In this document: one piece after another, positions 1 to 5,942 of the stretch
Position numbering within the stretch: the stretch's first letter is position 1
Layout: each line of letters opens with the position of its first letter
Assembly: GCA_937889795.1 (NCBI GenBank)
Contig: CALBZH010000516.1
Coordinates: forward strand, 1-12,100
From: an uncultured Syntrophobacteraceae bacterium
Lineage (GTDB): Bacteria > Desulfobacterota > Syntrophobacteria > Syntrophobacterales > Syntrophobacteraceae
DNA length: 12,100 nt
Direction of reading: 5' to 3'
Notes under the pieces: model-generated
The model's input: the letters and a program-made list of their open reading frames with translations, nothing else
Told to the model about the DNA's origin: nothing
Database searches by the model: none
Position numbers and translations under genes: made by a program

Positions 1-2501
1 AGTGGCTAAAGCCGCCGACAACCATGGCCGCCCATTTTCCGAATTCTCCGGAAGCGTTGTGTAACACGGTCAGGCTCGCCCGAAGCTGTTATACAGCCTG
101 GGATCATTTCCGCCTGATCTTCCCCCACTACCAGGATCAAGCGGCCGATCATTTCGAGCTGCTGCTCACAAAATGCCGCAAGGGAATCGGCTGGCGTTAC
201 GGCGACACCAACGACGCCATCGAAGCCCGGCTTACCGAAGAGCTGGAGCTGATCCGGGCCAAGGGCTACGTGGATTATTTTCTCGTGGTGGCCGACATCG
301 TCGGGCGTCGCCCCATCCACTGCGGTCGGGGGAGCGGCGCGGCCAGCCTGGTGAGTTATCTTCTCGGGATCACCCACGTGGACCCCATTCGCCACCGGCT
401 TCTCTTCGGGCGCTTTCTCAACCCCGAGCGCAAGGATCCCCCGGACATCGACGTCGATTTTCCCTGGGACGAGCGGGACGCCTTGTCCGAGGAGCTGCTG
501 CGCCACTACAGCCCCGAGCGGATGGCGGCGGTGGCGAACCACGTGGGGTTCGGGGCTCGGGCTGCCGTGCGGGAAGTGGCGAAAGTCTATGGAATCCCGG
601 CCGCGGAGATCAAGGAGATGACGCGGCGTTTGGGCTCTTGGACAGACCCGGCCCGCATCGGAGCCCGCATCGCGCACCACCCCAAGTTCCGGGGTGTGGC
701 GCTCGACCCGCCCTGGCCCGAGATCTTCCAGCTGGCAAGTCACCTGGAGTCCCTGCCCCGCCATCTTTCCGTCCACTGCGGCGGCATCATCCTGGCTCCG
801 GATCGGGTTTCCCGGCATGTCCCGGTGCAGCGGAGCGCCAAGGGAATGCAGATCATCCAGTGGGAGAAGGACCAGACGGAAACGGCTGGGCTCGTCAAAA
901 TCGACCTGCTGGGCAACCGGTCTCTTGCCGTCATCCGGGACACCCTGGCCGCCGTGAGGAAAAACACGGGCAAGGTCATCGATTACGCCCTCTTCAACCC
1001 GCTGGACGACCTCCCAACGCAAGATCTCATCCGGCGCGGCGAGACCATGGGGGTCTTCTACGTCGAATCGCCCGCCATGCGGCAGCTGCAGCAAAAGACC
1101 CAGCGCGGGGATTTCGAGCACCTCGTGATCCATTCGTCCATCATCCGGCCCGCGGCCAACCGCTACATCCGGGAGTACATCGAACGGTTGCACGGAAAGG
1201 TCTATAAGCCCATCCATCCCAGCCTGGGCGACATTCTATCGGAAACCTACGGGGTGCTGGTCTACCAGGAAGACGTGGTCCAGGTGGCCATGGCGCTTGC
1301 GGGATTCAGCTGGGGGGAAGCGGATGGCGTCCGCAAGGTCATCAGCAAGAAGAGCAGCGAGCAGCTCCAGGACTATCGCCGCCGGTTCTTCGAAGGCTGC
1401 GCCCGGCGCGGGGTTTCAGAAGACGTGATTCGAGTGGTCTGGGACATGTTTCTTTCCTTTGCCGGCTATTCTTTCTGCAAGCCTCATTCGGCTTCCTACG
1501 CCCTGGTGAGCTTCAAGTCGGCTTATCTCAAGGTGCACCATCCGGCCGAGTTCATGGCGGCGGTCATCAGCAACGGCGGCGGGTATTACAGCACCCTGGC
1601 CTACATTTCGGAAGCCCGGCGCATGGGCATCTCGGTGCTGGGACCGGATGTCAACGCCAGCGAATGGCACTATCTCGGAAACGGCAGCATAATCCGCATG
1701 GGCTGGCAGCAGCTCCGGGACATCCGTCGGGAGACGCTCGAAAGCCTGGTCGAGGAGCGGCGGCGGAAAGGCCCCTTTCGATCCCTGGAGGATTTCCTGA
1801 GCCGGGTCGCCCTGCAGGGAGCTGAGGCTGCCATGCTTGTCAAAAGCGGGGCGTTGGACAATCTGCCCCTGGAGCGGGCGCTGCACCGTTCCTCCCGAGA
1901 AACTCGTGCTCTCGATGCATCCCTCGACCAGCCAGCGGCGATCGGAGCTGGCAGCTCGCGTTTGAACCGGCCGCAGCGGCTTTGGCTCGCGGAATCCTGG
2001 ATCAACAGGAGGGGCCAGGCTGGAGCCGGCAGGCTTCCCCTGCCCTTTTCCCGTCTGGATATTGCCGTTCCCCCTCTCCGCGACCTGACCCCGCGCCAGA
2101 CATGGCAGCAGGAAATGGAAGCCCTTGGACTAGTCCTTTCCGCTCATCCCCTCGCTCTTTATGCAGAATCCGTACGAAGCCTCCCCCAGCGCATCGTGAA
2201 AGGCTCCGAGCTGCCGCTGCACGTTGGAAAACGGGTCTGGCTGCTGAGCTGGCCGGTGACGAGGAAGGAAGTCATGACGAAGGGGGGCGATTCCATGGAG
2301 TTCGTTTCCTTCGAGGACGAAACGGCCATCTACGAGACGGTCTTCTTCCCCAAGGAGTTTCAGCGGTTCTGCCAACGAGTGGACATGGGGCGGGGGTATT
2401 TGCTTTACGGGAAGGTGGAAAGTGAATTCGGAGTAATCAGCGTCACCGCGCTCCAGGTGTCCGAACTGACCGCTTCCCAAGGACGGCGGCTTGCAGTATA
2501 G
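1..2501 (+). CDS. dnaE: DNA polymerase III alpha subunit (C-family, DnaE2/ImuC-like), 5' end outside the window
   Basis: Template-directed DNA polymerase of the bacterial C family. The reading frame has no stop back to base 3, and the residues before the first ATG (position 24) still resemble the family, so the PHP domain and true start lie to the left. Numbered from that ATG, the palm carries GRGSGAAS (101-108) and PDIDVDF (140-146), giving catalytic Asp143 and Asp145. The third Asp is D294 in VKIDLLG. LPRHLSVHCGG (244-254) and IQWEKD (278-283) resemble error-prone DnaE2 more than replicative DnaE. SSIIRP (371-376) recalls the accessory DnaE of Bacteroidetes. A C-terminal OB fold lies at about 733-815 and the protein ends there, without the tau-binding tail of E. 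coli alpha. A canonical QxxLF clamp motif is not obvious. Polymerase identity is certain. The translesion subtype is inferred, because any imuA/imuB partner would lie outside the window. Confidence 0.93.
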   Translation, partial: WLKPPTTMAAHFPNSPEALCNTVRLARSCYTAWDHFRLIFPHYQDQAADHFELLLTKCRKGIGWRYGDTNDAIEARLTEELELIRAKGYVDYFLVVADIVGRRPIHCGRGSGAASLVSYLLGITHVDPIRHRLLFGRFLNPERKDPPDIDVDFPWDERDALSEELLRHYSPERMAAVANHVGFGARAAVREVAKVYGIPAAEIKEMTRRLGSWTDPARIGARIAHHPKFRGVALDPPWPEIFQLASHLESLPRHLSVHCGGIILAPDRVSRHVPVQRSAKGMQIIQWEKDQTETAGLVKIDLLGNRSLAVIRDTLAAVRKNTGKVIDYALFNPLDDLPTQDLIRRGETMGVFYVESPAMRQLQQKTQRGDFEHLVIHSSIIRPAANRYIREYIERLHGKVYKPIHPSLGDILSETYGVLVYQEDVVQVAMALAGFSWGEADGVRKVISKKSSEQLQDYRRRFFEGCARRGVSEDVIRVVWDMFLSFAGYSFCKPHSASYALVSFKSAYLKVHHPAEFMAAVISNGGGYYSTLAYISEARRMGISVLGPDVNASEWHYLGNGSIIRMGWQQLRDIRRETLESLVEERRRKGPFRSLEDFLSRVALQGAEAAMLVKSGALDNLPLERALHRSSRETRALDASLDQPAAIGAGSSRLNRPQRLWLAESWINRRGQAGAGRLPLPFSRLDIAVPPLRDLTPRQTWQQEMEALGLVLSAHPLALYAESVRSLPQRIVKGSELPLHVGKRVWLLSWPVTRKEVMTKGGDSMEFVSFEDETAIYETVFFPKEFQRFCQRVDMGRGYLLYGKVESEFGVISVTALQVSELTASQGRRLAV

Positions 2502-2623
2502 AGGGGGGGAATCGACTCAGGAGCTGACAACAAGCCAGCAAATACATGGACGCCCAGTGCCCCCAAGGCTCTTCCAACGGGTGCCACGGGCTCCATTGAA
2601 GAGAAAAGAGAGTCTACACCAGC

Positions 2624-2968
2624 ATGGACATTGAAGACCTCTATAACCTGATCCCAGACGTCAACTGTCCCCCCGGCTGCACCGAGTGTTGCCGCAACTT
2701 CGGGGTGCCTTCACGAACGAAAGTGGAAGACGAGCGGCTGAAAGCCTTCCTGCGGGCGAACGGCAGGGAGATCGGCGAGGCACAGGGGCACACCTGTCCG
2801 TACGTGTGCGAAACGGGCTGCACCGTTTATCCGGCTCGCCCGCTCATCTGCCGGCTGTTTGGCGCATCGATCAACTACCAGTGTCCCATGGGAGTCAAGC
2901 CGGTCCGCATCCTGCTCGAAGACGAGGAGGAGGAGATCTTTCAGCTCTACCAGCTCAACTTCTTTTAA
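2624..2968 (+). CDS. YkgJ-type cysteine-cluster protein
   Basis: A 114-residue cytoplasmic protein with nine cysteines. An N-terminal CxxxCxxCC block (Cys15, 19, 22, 23) is followed by CxxxCxxxC (58, 62, 66), then VYPARPLICRLFG with Cys76, and finally Cys87. This order matches the YkgJ/UPF0153 zinc- or iron-binding cluster family, whose biochemical role is unknown. No signal peptide or membrane segment is visible, and the tail is acidic (E/D-rich at 99-104). The gene stands alone, 122 bases after the polymerase gene. A GAGAG stretch about 11 bases before the ATG is only a fair ribosome binding site. The downstream neighbour is convergent. Metal binding is inferred from the cysteines, and no function is proposed. 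Confidence 0.85.
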   Translation: MDIEDLYNLIPDVNCPPGCTECCRNFGVPSRTKVEDERLKAFLRANGREIGEAQGHTCPYVCETGCTVYPARPLICRLFGASINYQCPMGVKPVRILLEDEEEEIFQLYQLNFF

Positions 2969-2983
2969 GGGTCTCTGGCTCCG

Positions 2984-3032
2984 AGGCGGGTAAGCGCCTA
3001 CTGGATCCTGTAAGCAGGCTGCTCACCCGCCT
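2984..3032. terminator. Strong hairpin between convergent genes, possible bidirectional terminator
   Basis: AGGCGGGTAAGC (2984-2995) pairs with GCTCACCCGCCT (3021-3032) with one mismatch. The stem continues inward with GCCT (2996-2999) against AGGC (3016-3019), leaving one bulged T. The result is a roughly 16-pair stem between the YkgJ gene (+) and the zinc-ribbon gene (-), overlapping the last codons of the latter. Neither side has a clear T tract, so it is not a textbook intrinsic terminator. It could stop transcription weakly or protect 3' ends. Confidence 0.45.
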
Positions 3033-3189
3033 TACCCACAACGCCCAGCTGTCCCCCGCATTCGGGACAAAAGACATTCCGGATCATCTGCATGGTTCCA
3101 AATCCGGGATCGTCGAAAACGACCTCATCTGTCCTGAGGTAAACCGAAATGCCGCATGCCATGCACATGCATTCCAATTCCTGACTCAT
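2998..3189 (-). CDS. Small zinc-ribbon protein, unknown function
   Basis: A 63-residue protein with two cysteine knuckles, Cys7/Cys9/Cys12 near the N terminus and Cys41-Pro-Glu-Cys44-Gly-Gly. This spacing fits a zinc ribbon. A longer version starting with GTG at 3195 is open, but GAGGGG at 3195-3200 sits 5 bases before the ATG at 3189 and overlaps that GTG, so the ATG is chosen. It follows the PC4-like gene by 24 bases on the same strand and is probably the last gene of that unit. The frame is intact, codon use resembles the neighbours and the metal-binding pattern is coherent, so I treat it as real. I do not recognise a named family. Confidence 0.72.
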   Translation of the reverse strand: MSQELECMCMACGISVYLRTDEVVFDDPGFGTMQMIRNVFCPECGGQLGVVGKAGEQPAYRIQ

Positions 3190-3194
3190 TGCCA

Positions 3195-3200
3195 CCCCTC
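3195..3200 (-). promoter_or_regulatory. Ribosome binding site deciding the zinc-ribbon start
   Basis: On the minus strand this reads GAGGGG, 5 bases before the ATG at 3189. It overlaps the in-frame GTG at 3195, which argues against that codon as the start. Confidence 0.6.
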
Positions 3201-3213
3201 GTGTCTCGCCACT

Positions 3214-3441
3214 CTATTCCCCAATGGCTTCACCGACCTTCTCGACGGCCTGCTGCAGCTCCGGGAAGAGATCCAGAGACACCGTCAACCCCTTCTTGGA
3301 AGGGTGGAACTCGCCGTCGTCACCCTTGTAATAGATCCTCAGGTCGACGTATTGCTTCCCCTTGTATACGGTCAGAGAGGCTCTGACTTCCTCGAGCGGG
3401 TTTTTGGGAAAGGAATGAATCAGCTGCGCTTCTTTAGCCAT
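3214..3441 (-). CDS. PC4/p15-like transcriptional coactivator family protein (ssDNA-binding)
   Basis: A 75-residue protein that lines up along nearly its whole length with the C-terminal ssDNA-binding domain of eukaryotic PC4. The similar segments are VRASLTVYKGKQYVDLRIYY (19-38), DDGEFHPSKKGLTVS (41-55) and a terminal helix (60-74). The four-strand-plus-helix PC4 fold binds single-stranded DNA as a dimer, and bacterial relatives such as YdbC exist. It therefore probably acts on single-stranded DNA in the nucleoid, in transcription or repair. A clear AGAGGAGG ribosome binding site lies just before the ATG. The gene begins 40 bases after the dehydrogenase stop and is followed 24 bases later by the zinc-ribbon gene, so all three may be cotranscribed. 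Family membership is confident. The cellular role is inference. Confidence 0.85.
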   Translation of the reverse strand: MAKEAQLIHSFPKNPLEEVRASLTVYKGKQYVDLRIYYKGDDGEFHPSKKGLTVSLDLFPELQQAVEKVGEAIGE

Positions 3442-3481
3442 ATCCTTGTTCCTCCTCTGGCGTTGGACTCCAGGACAATGC

Positions 3482-4354
3482 TCACTCGAGCGATTTCAAC
3501 ACGTCATAGACCGCTGCGAAGTCAGCCTCCCCCCACCCCTTCCGAATACCTGCGCGGTAGAGGGGCAGGAGCGTATGGGCGACGGGAGCCGGAACGCCTA
3601 CGTCATGGGCCGTGTCCACGATGGCCTTCAAATCCTTGGTCATGTGCTTGAGCGGGAATTGGGGAGAAAACACCTCCGACTTGAGCATTTCCGATTTCAT
3701 CTGGAAGAAGGGACATTGAAGGGGGCCGCTCAGCACGACATCCAGCATGGTCTCGGCCGAGAGACCTCCCGCGGTACCCAGCCGCATCATTTCGGACACC
3801 CCTTCCATCATGATTCCGAGCAGCAGGTTGATGGCCATCTTCATCATGGCCCCCTGCCCGGCCGGTCCGCAGTAAACCGTCTTTTTTCCCATGGCAGCGA
3901 AAACGGGCGCCAGCTCCTTTACCTCTTCTTCCACGCCGCCGGCCAGGATAATCAAGGTTGCCTCTTCGGCGGGCTTCTTGGAACCGGATACGGGTGCGTC
4001 CACGTACCGGACTGAAGTCGACGCGAGCTTTTCACCCAGCTCTGTTGCAAAACGGGGAGAAACCGTGCTCATGTTGACGAAGCACTTAGAGCTGTTGAAA
4101 GCGCGCGCAGCCCCCCCCGGACCCCAGAGAATATCCGTGATGGCCTCTGCACCGGTCACCATGCAGATGATCACATCGGTGTTTTCGGCGAGCGCAAGGG
4201 CCGTCGGCGTCGTCGATGCGCCCAGGGCGGTAAGGGGTTCGGTTTTTCCCGGGGCGCGGTTGTAGACCGTTACCTGAAAGCCTGCACGCACGAGGTTGCG
4301 GGCCATGGCCGTGCCCATAATCCCCAAACCGATAAATCCAATTCTCTGACTCAT
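3482..4354 (-). CDS. NAD(P)-dependent beta-hydroxyacid dehydrogenase (3-hydroxyisobutyrate dehydrogenase / glyoxylate-succinic semialdehyde reductase type)
   Basis: A 290-residue cytoplasmic oxidoreductase of the usual family length. The Rossmann motif is GLGIMG (9-14). Asn32-Arg33 with Lys37 after the second strand suggests NADPH rather than NADH. The substrate signature is DAPVSGS (119-125). The likely catalytic Lys is Lys172 in GAMMKMAINLL, with Asn176 beside it, and KDLKA (240-244) is the conserved C-terminal motif. The family interconverts 3-hydroxyacids or small hydroxy/semialdehyde pairs. The closest-looking group reduces glyoxylate and succinic semialdehyde, but substrate cannot be fixed by eye. 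Longer starts exist at 4423 and 4363. The family normally begins a few residues before GFIGLG, so the ATG at 4354 is chosen, with AGGAG about 11 bases upstream. A run of eight G residues on the coding strand lies inside the gene, but the frame is intact. Confidence 0.88.
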   Translation of the reverse strand: MSQRIGFIGLGIMGTAMARNLVRAGFQVTVYNRAPGKTEPLTALGASTTPTALALAENTDVIICMVTGAEAITDILWGPGGAARAFNSSKCFVNMSTVSPRFATELGEKLASTSVRYVDAPVSGSKKPAEEATLIILAGGVEEEVKELAPVFAAMGKKTVYCGPAGQGAMMKMAINLLLGIMMEGVSEMMRLGTAGGLSAETMLDVVLSGPLQCPFFQMKSEMLKSEVFSPQFPLKHMTKDLKAIVDTAHDVGVPAPVAHTLLPLYRAGIRKGWGEADFAAVYDVLKSLE

Positions 4355-4564
4355 ACCGTCCATCTCTCCTGATTGAATTGATGCGGGCCACGCACAAGAA
4401 CCGGGCAGTGCCGATGACACCACCCAATGGTAAGACGCCTTTCACTCAAAATGAAACACATGTCAACCTCATTTGTGCGCGCCGGTTGTCCCTCAAACCG
4501 AATAGGCTGGCTCCCAGCAAGGTTTTTCATGGGTACTTCTTCCTTTCTCTTCACCCAAGACGGC

Positions 4565-4593
4565 TTGATCGCGACTTCGAAAGATGCTTTACT
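4565..4593 (+). promoter_or_regulatory. Candidate sigma70-like promoter for the Nudix/GreA-like pair
   Basis: TTGATC (4565-4570) and TTTACT (4588-4593) are separated by 17 bases, and each matches 4 of 6 consensus positions. Transcription would begin near 4600. This agrees with translation from the ATG at 4620 and excludes the upstream in-frame ATG at 4584. Confidence 0.4.
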
Positions 4594-4610
4594 TGGGTAA
4601 AACCAAGCGA

Positions 4611-4614
4611 GAGG
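4611..4614 (+). promoter_or_regulatory. Ribosome binding site deciding the Nudix start
   Basis: GAGG, within a purine-rich GAGAGG context, lies 5 bases before the ATG at 4620. The alternative ATG at 4584 has no comparable site. Confidence 0.5.
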
Positions 4615-4619
4615 CTCAT

Positions 4620-5174
4620 ATGGAAGAACGGATCAGGACGCTCGGCAGTATTCACGCAAATCATTTCAGTGCTCATTTGGACACGGTTCGGCTCCGCACG
4701 GGGCGGTTGACGGAGCGGATCAGGATCGACCACCCCGAAGCCGCTGCCGTCGTGCCCTTTCTCGATTCGAATCGGATCCTGATGGTGCGCCAGTGGCGCT
4801 ATGCCATTGCGCGAGAGACCCTCGAGATCCCCGCGGGCAAGGCCGATCCGGGCGAGCCCTTGGAAGTGTGCGCTCGGCGTGAGATGCACGAGGAGACCGG
4901 TTACAGCCCGGAGCGGCTGGTGGAGCTTTTCAGCTATTTCCCGGCCATCGGGTATTCCAATGAGGTGATCCGGATTTACGCCGCCTCCAGGCTCAAGAAG
5001 CTTTCGTCGGCGCGGGACGAGGATGAGATTTCCCACGTCGAGATCGTTGACCTGTCGAAGATCTACGATCTGATTGCGGAGGGGGCCATCCAGGATGGGA
5101 AAACGGTCATCGGGCTGTCCCTCTTCAAGGCCAGAATGGAACGAGGCGAGCTCCCGAAGGACTTCTTCGATTGA
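4620..5174 (+). CDS. Nudix hydrolase, ADP-ribose pyrophosphatase-like
   Basis: A 184-residue cytoplasmic hydrolase that cleaves nucleoside diphosphates linked to another moiety. The Nudix box is complete: Gly73, five residues, Glu79, seven residues, then REMHEETGY (87-95), with the metal-binding glutamates in place. VRQWRYA (56-62) and EIPAGKADPGE (69-79) are typical of the ADP-ribose pyrophosphatase (NudF/YqkG-like) branch, as is the FPAIGYSNE loop (107-115). ADP-ribose or a related sugar nucleotide is the likely substrate, giving AMP and ribose 5-phosphate. A 12-residue longer form from 4584 is possible but has a weak ribosome binding site and lies upstream of the likely transcript start. 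The GreA-like gene begins 13 bases after the stop, so the two are probably cotranscribed. Confidence 0.9.
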   Translation: MEERIRTLGSIHANHFSAHLDTVRLRTGRLTERIRIDHPEAAAVVPFLDSNRILMVRQWRYAIARETLEIPAGKADPGEPLEVCARREMHEETGYSPERLVELFSYFPAIGYSNEVIRIYAASRLKKLSSARDEDEISHVEIVDLSKIYDLIAEGAIQDGKTVIGLSLFKARMERGELPKDFFD

Positions 5175-5187
5175 GAAGACCTGTGCC

Positions 5188-5658
5188 ATGTCGAAGGTAC
5201 CCATCACCCGCATTGGATATCACCGACTGCTCAGGGATCTGCTTATCCTGAGACGTGATGTGCGTCCCGCCGTGCTGGAGGAGCTCCAGGAGGCGCGGGC
5301 TTTCGGGGTCAGGCTGGACAACCAGCAATACCTGGCCGCTCGCGAGCGCCATGTGGTGCTTCAGCGAAGAATCTTGGAGCTCGAGCAAAAGCTTGCCGGG
5401 TGTGAAATCGTGGTGGGGCGTCGGGTGATTATCAAGCAGGCGGGCTTCGGGGCCGTGATCCGCATCCTGAATGTGGACACGGGGGAGACGACGAGCTATG
5501 AGCTTGTGGGTCCCTATGAATCCGATGTGACCGACGGAAAGCTCTCGATCGACTCCCCCGTGGGACGCTGCCTTCTCGGCCGGCGAGAAGGCGAGGAAGT
5601 GACCGTCTATGCTCCCTCCGGCATGCGGATTTACCGGATCCTCTCCATCGAAGTCTGA
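5188..5658 (+). CDS. GreA/GreB-family transcription factor with altered acidic tip
   Basis: A 156-residue protein, close to the 158 of E. coli GreA and aligning without gaps for the first 48 residues. The N-terminal part forms the coiled-coil hairpin that enters the RNA polymerase secondary channel (about 10-75). The FKBP-like C-terminal domain (about 80-156) keeps the family signature with GKLSIDSPVGRCLLG and an EEVTVYAPSG segment. At the hairpin tip, E. coli GDLKENAEY is here GVRLDNQQY (40-48). Asp41 has become Val and Glu44 has become Asp. These acidic residues hold the Mg ion for transcript cleavage, so cleavage stimulation is probably weak or absent. It may instead modulate polymerase as Gfh1, Rnk or DksA do. 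A much longer reading from 5074 would overlap the Nudix gene and is not supported. GAGAAG lies 9 bases before the chosen ATG. Confidence 0.85.
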   Translation: MSKVPITRIGYHRLLRDLLILRRDVRPAVLEELQEARAFGVRLDNQQYLAARERHVVLQRRILELEQKLAGCEIVVGRRVIIKQAGFGAVIRILNVDTGETTSYELVGPYESDVTDGKLSIDSPVGRCLLGRREGEEVTVYAPSGMRIYRILSIEV

Positions 5659-5693
5659 GACTTTTCGACCGGCTGCGACCGGCCTTCACTCTT

Positions 5694-5915
5694 TTATTCG
5701 AACATTCGGACCAACGGAACATCCAACGCTTTGACGATCTTCTCCATGTTGTCGAGAGAGATATTTACGTTCAAACGCTCCACCTCCCCCAGATATCCAA
5801 ATGTCAATCCGGTGAGCTGCTGAAGCTCCAATAGGGTCAATTTCCTCAACCGCCTGTAATAACGCATATTTTTGGCAAATCTGACTCTTGCCTCGGAGGG
5901 ACGCTTCTCGATCAT
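5694..5915 (-). CDS. Small XRE-family helix-turn-helix regulator
   Basis: A 73-residue single-domain DNA-binding protein. Residues about 10-70 form a Cro/C1-type five-helix bundle. The recognition region is TLLELQQLTGLTFGYLGEVE and the final helix carries LDNMEKIVKALDVPL, the usual end of XRE domains. There is no extra sensor or peptidase domain. GGAGG (5920-5924) precedes the ATG by 4 bases. It is the last gene of the cooC-folE2-kinase unit, 27 bases after the kinase stop, so autoregulation of that operon is a natural hypothesis. No toxin partner is visible. It converges with the GreA-like gene, and the 35 bases between them contain no clear terminator, only a repeated GACCGGC. Confidence 0.85.
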   Translation of the reverse strand: MIEKRPSEARVRFAKNMRYYRRLRKLTLLELQQLTGLTFGYLGEVERLNVNISLDNMEKIVKALDVPLVRMFE

Positions 5916-5942
5916 TCATCCTCCGGCTTCGTGCCTCTTCAC

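Larger units (their letters stand above)
4355..4619. other. Divergent intergenic region between the dehydrogenase and Nudix genes
   Basis: About 260 bases with no credible gene. It should hold both divergent promoters. A plus-strand sigma70-like candidate is listed separately. On the minus strand a perfect TTGACA (4466-4461) has no convincing -10 box at normal spacing. A small dyad, TTTCA-N7-TGAAA (4440-4456), lies just downstream of that TTGACA and could be an operator or chance. Confidence 0.4.

Noticed and set aside
6..1217. 403-codon open frame on the minus strand, antisense to the polymerase gene
   Set aside because: It lies wholly opposite a well-conserved polymerase, shows no recognisable domain, and is the kind of shadow frame that GC-rich codon bias produces.
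2686..3651. 321-codon plus-strand frame across the YkgJ, zinc-ribbon, PC4 and dehydrogenase region
   Set aside because: It crosses four better-supported genes on both strands, has low-complexity composition and no ribosome binding site or domain.
4461..4466. Perfect minus-strand TTGACA, possible promoter of the dehydrogenase unit
   Set aside because: No acceptable -10 sequence lies 15-19 bases downstream, so I did not list it as a promoter.
5074..5187. N-terminal extension of the GreA-like protein overlapping the Nudix gene
   Set aside because: The extension is Arg/Ser-rich, in the shadow frame of the Nudix gene, and GreA homology begins exactly at the ATG at 5188.
5659..5693. Repeated GACCGGC between the GreA-like and XRE genes as a terminator
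   Set aside because: It is mainly a direct repeat. The only inverted pairing is four bases (CCGG), too short for a terminator call.
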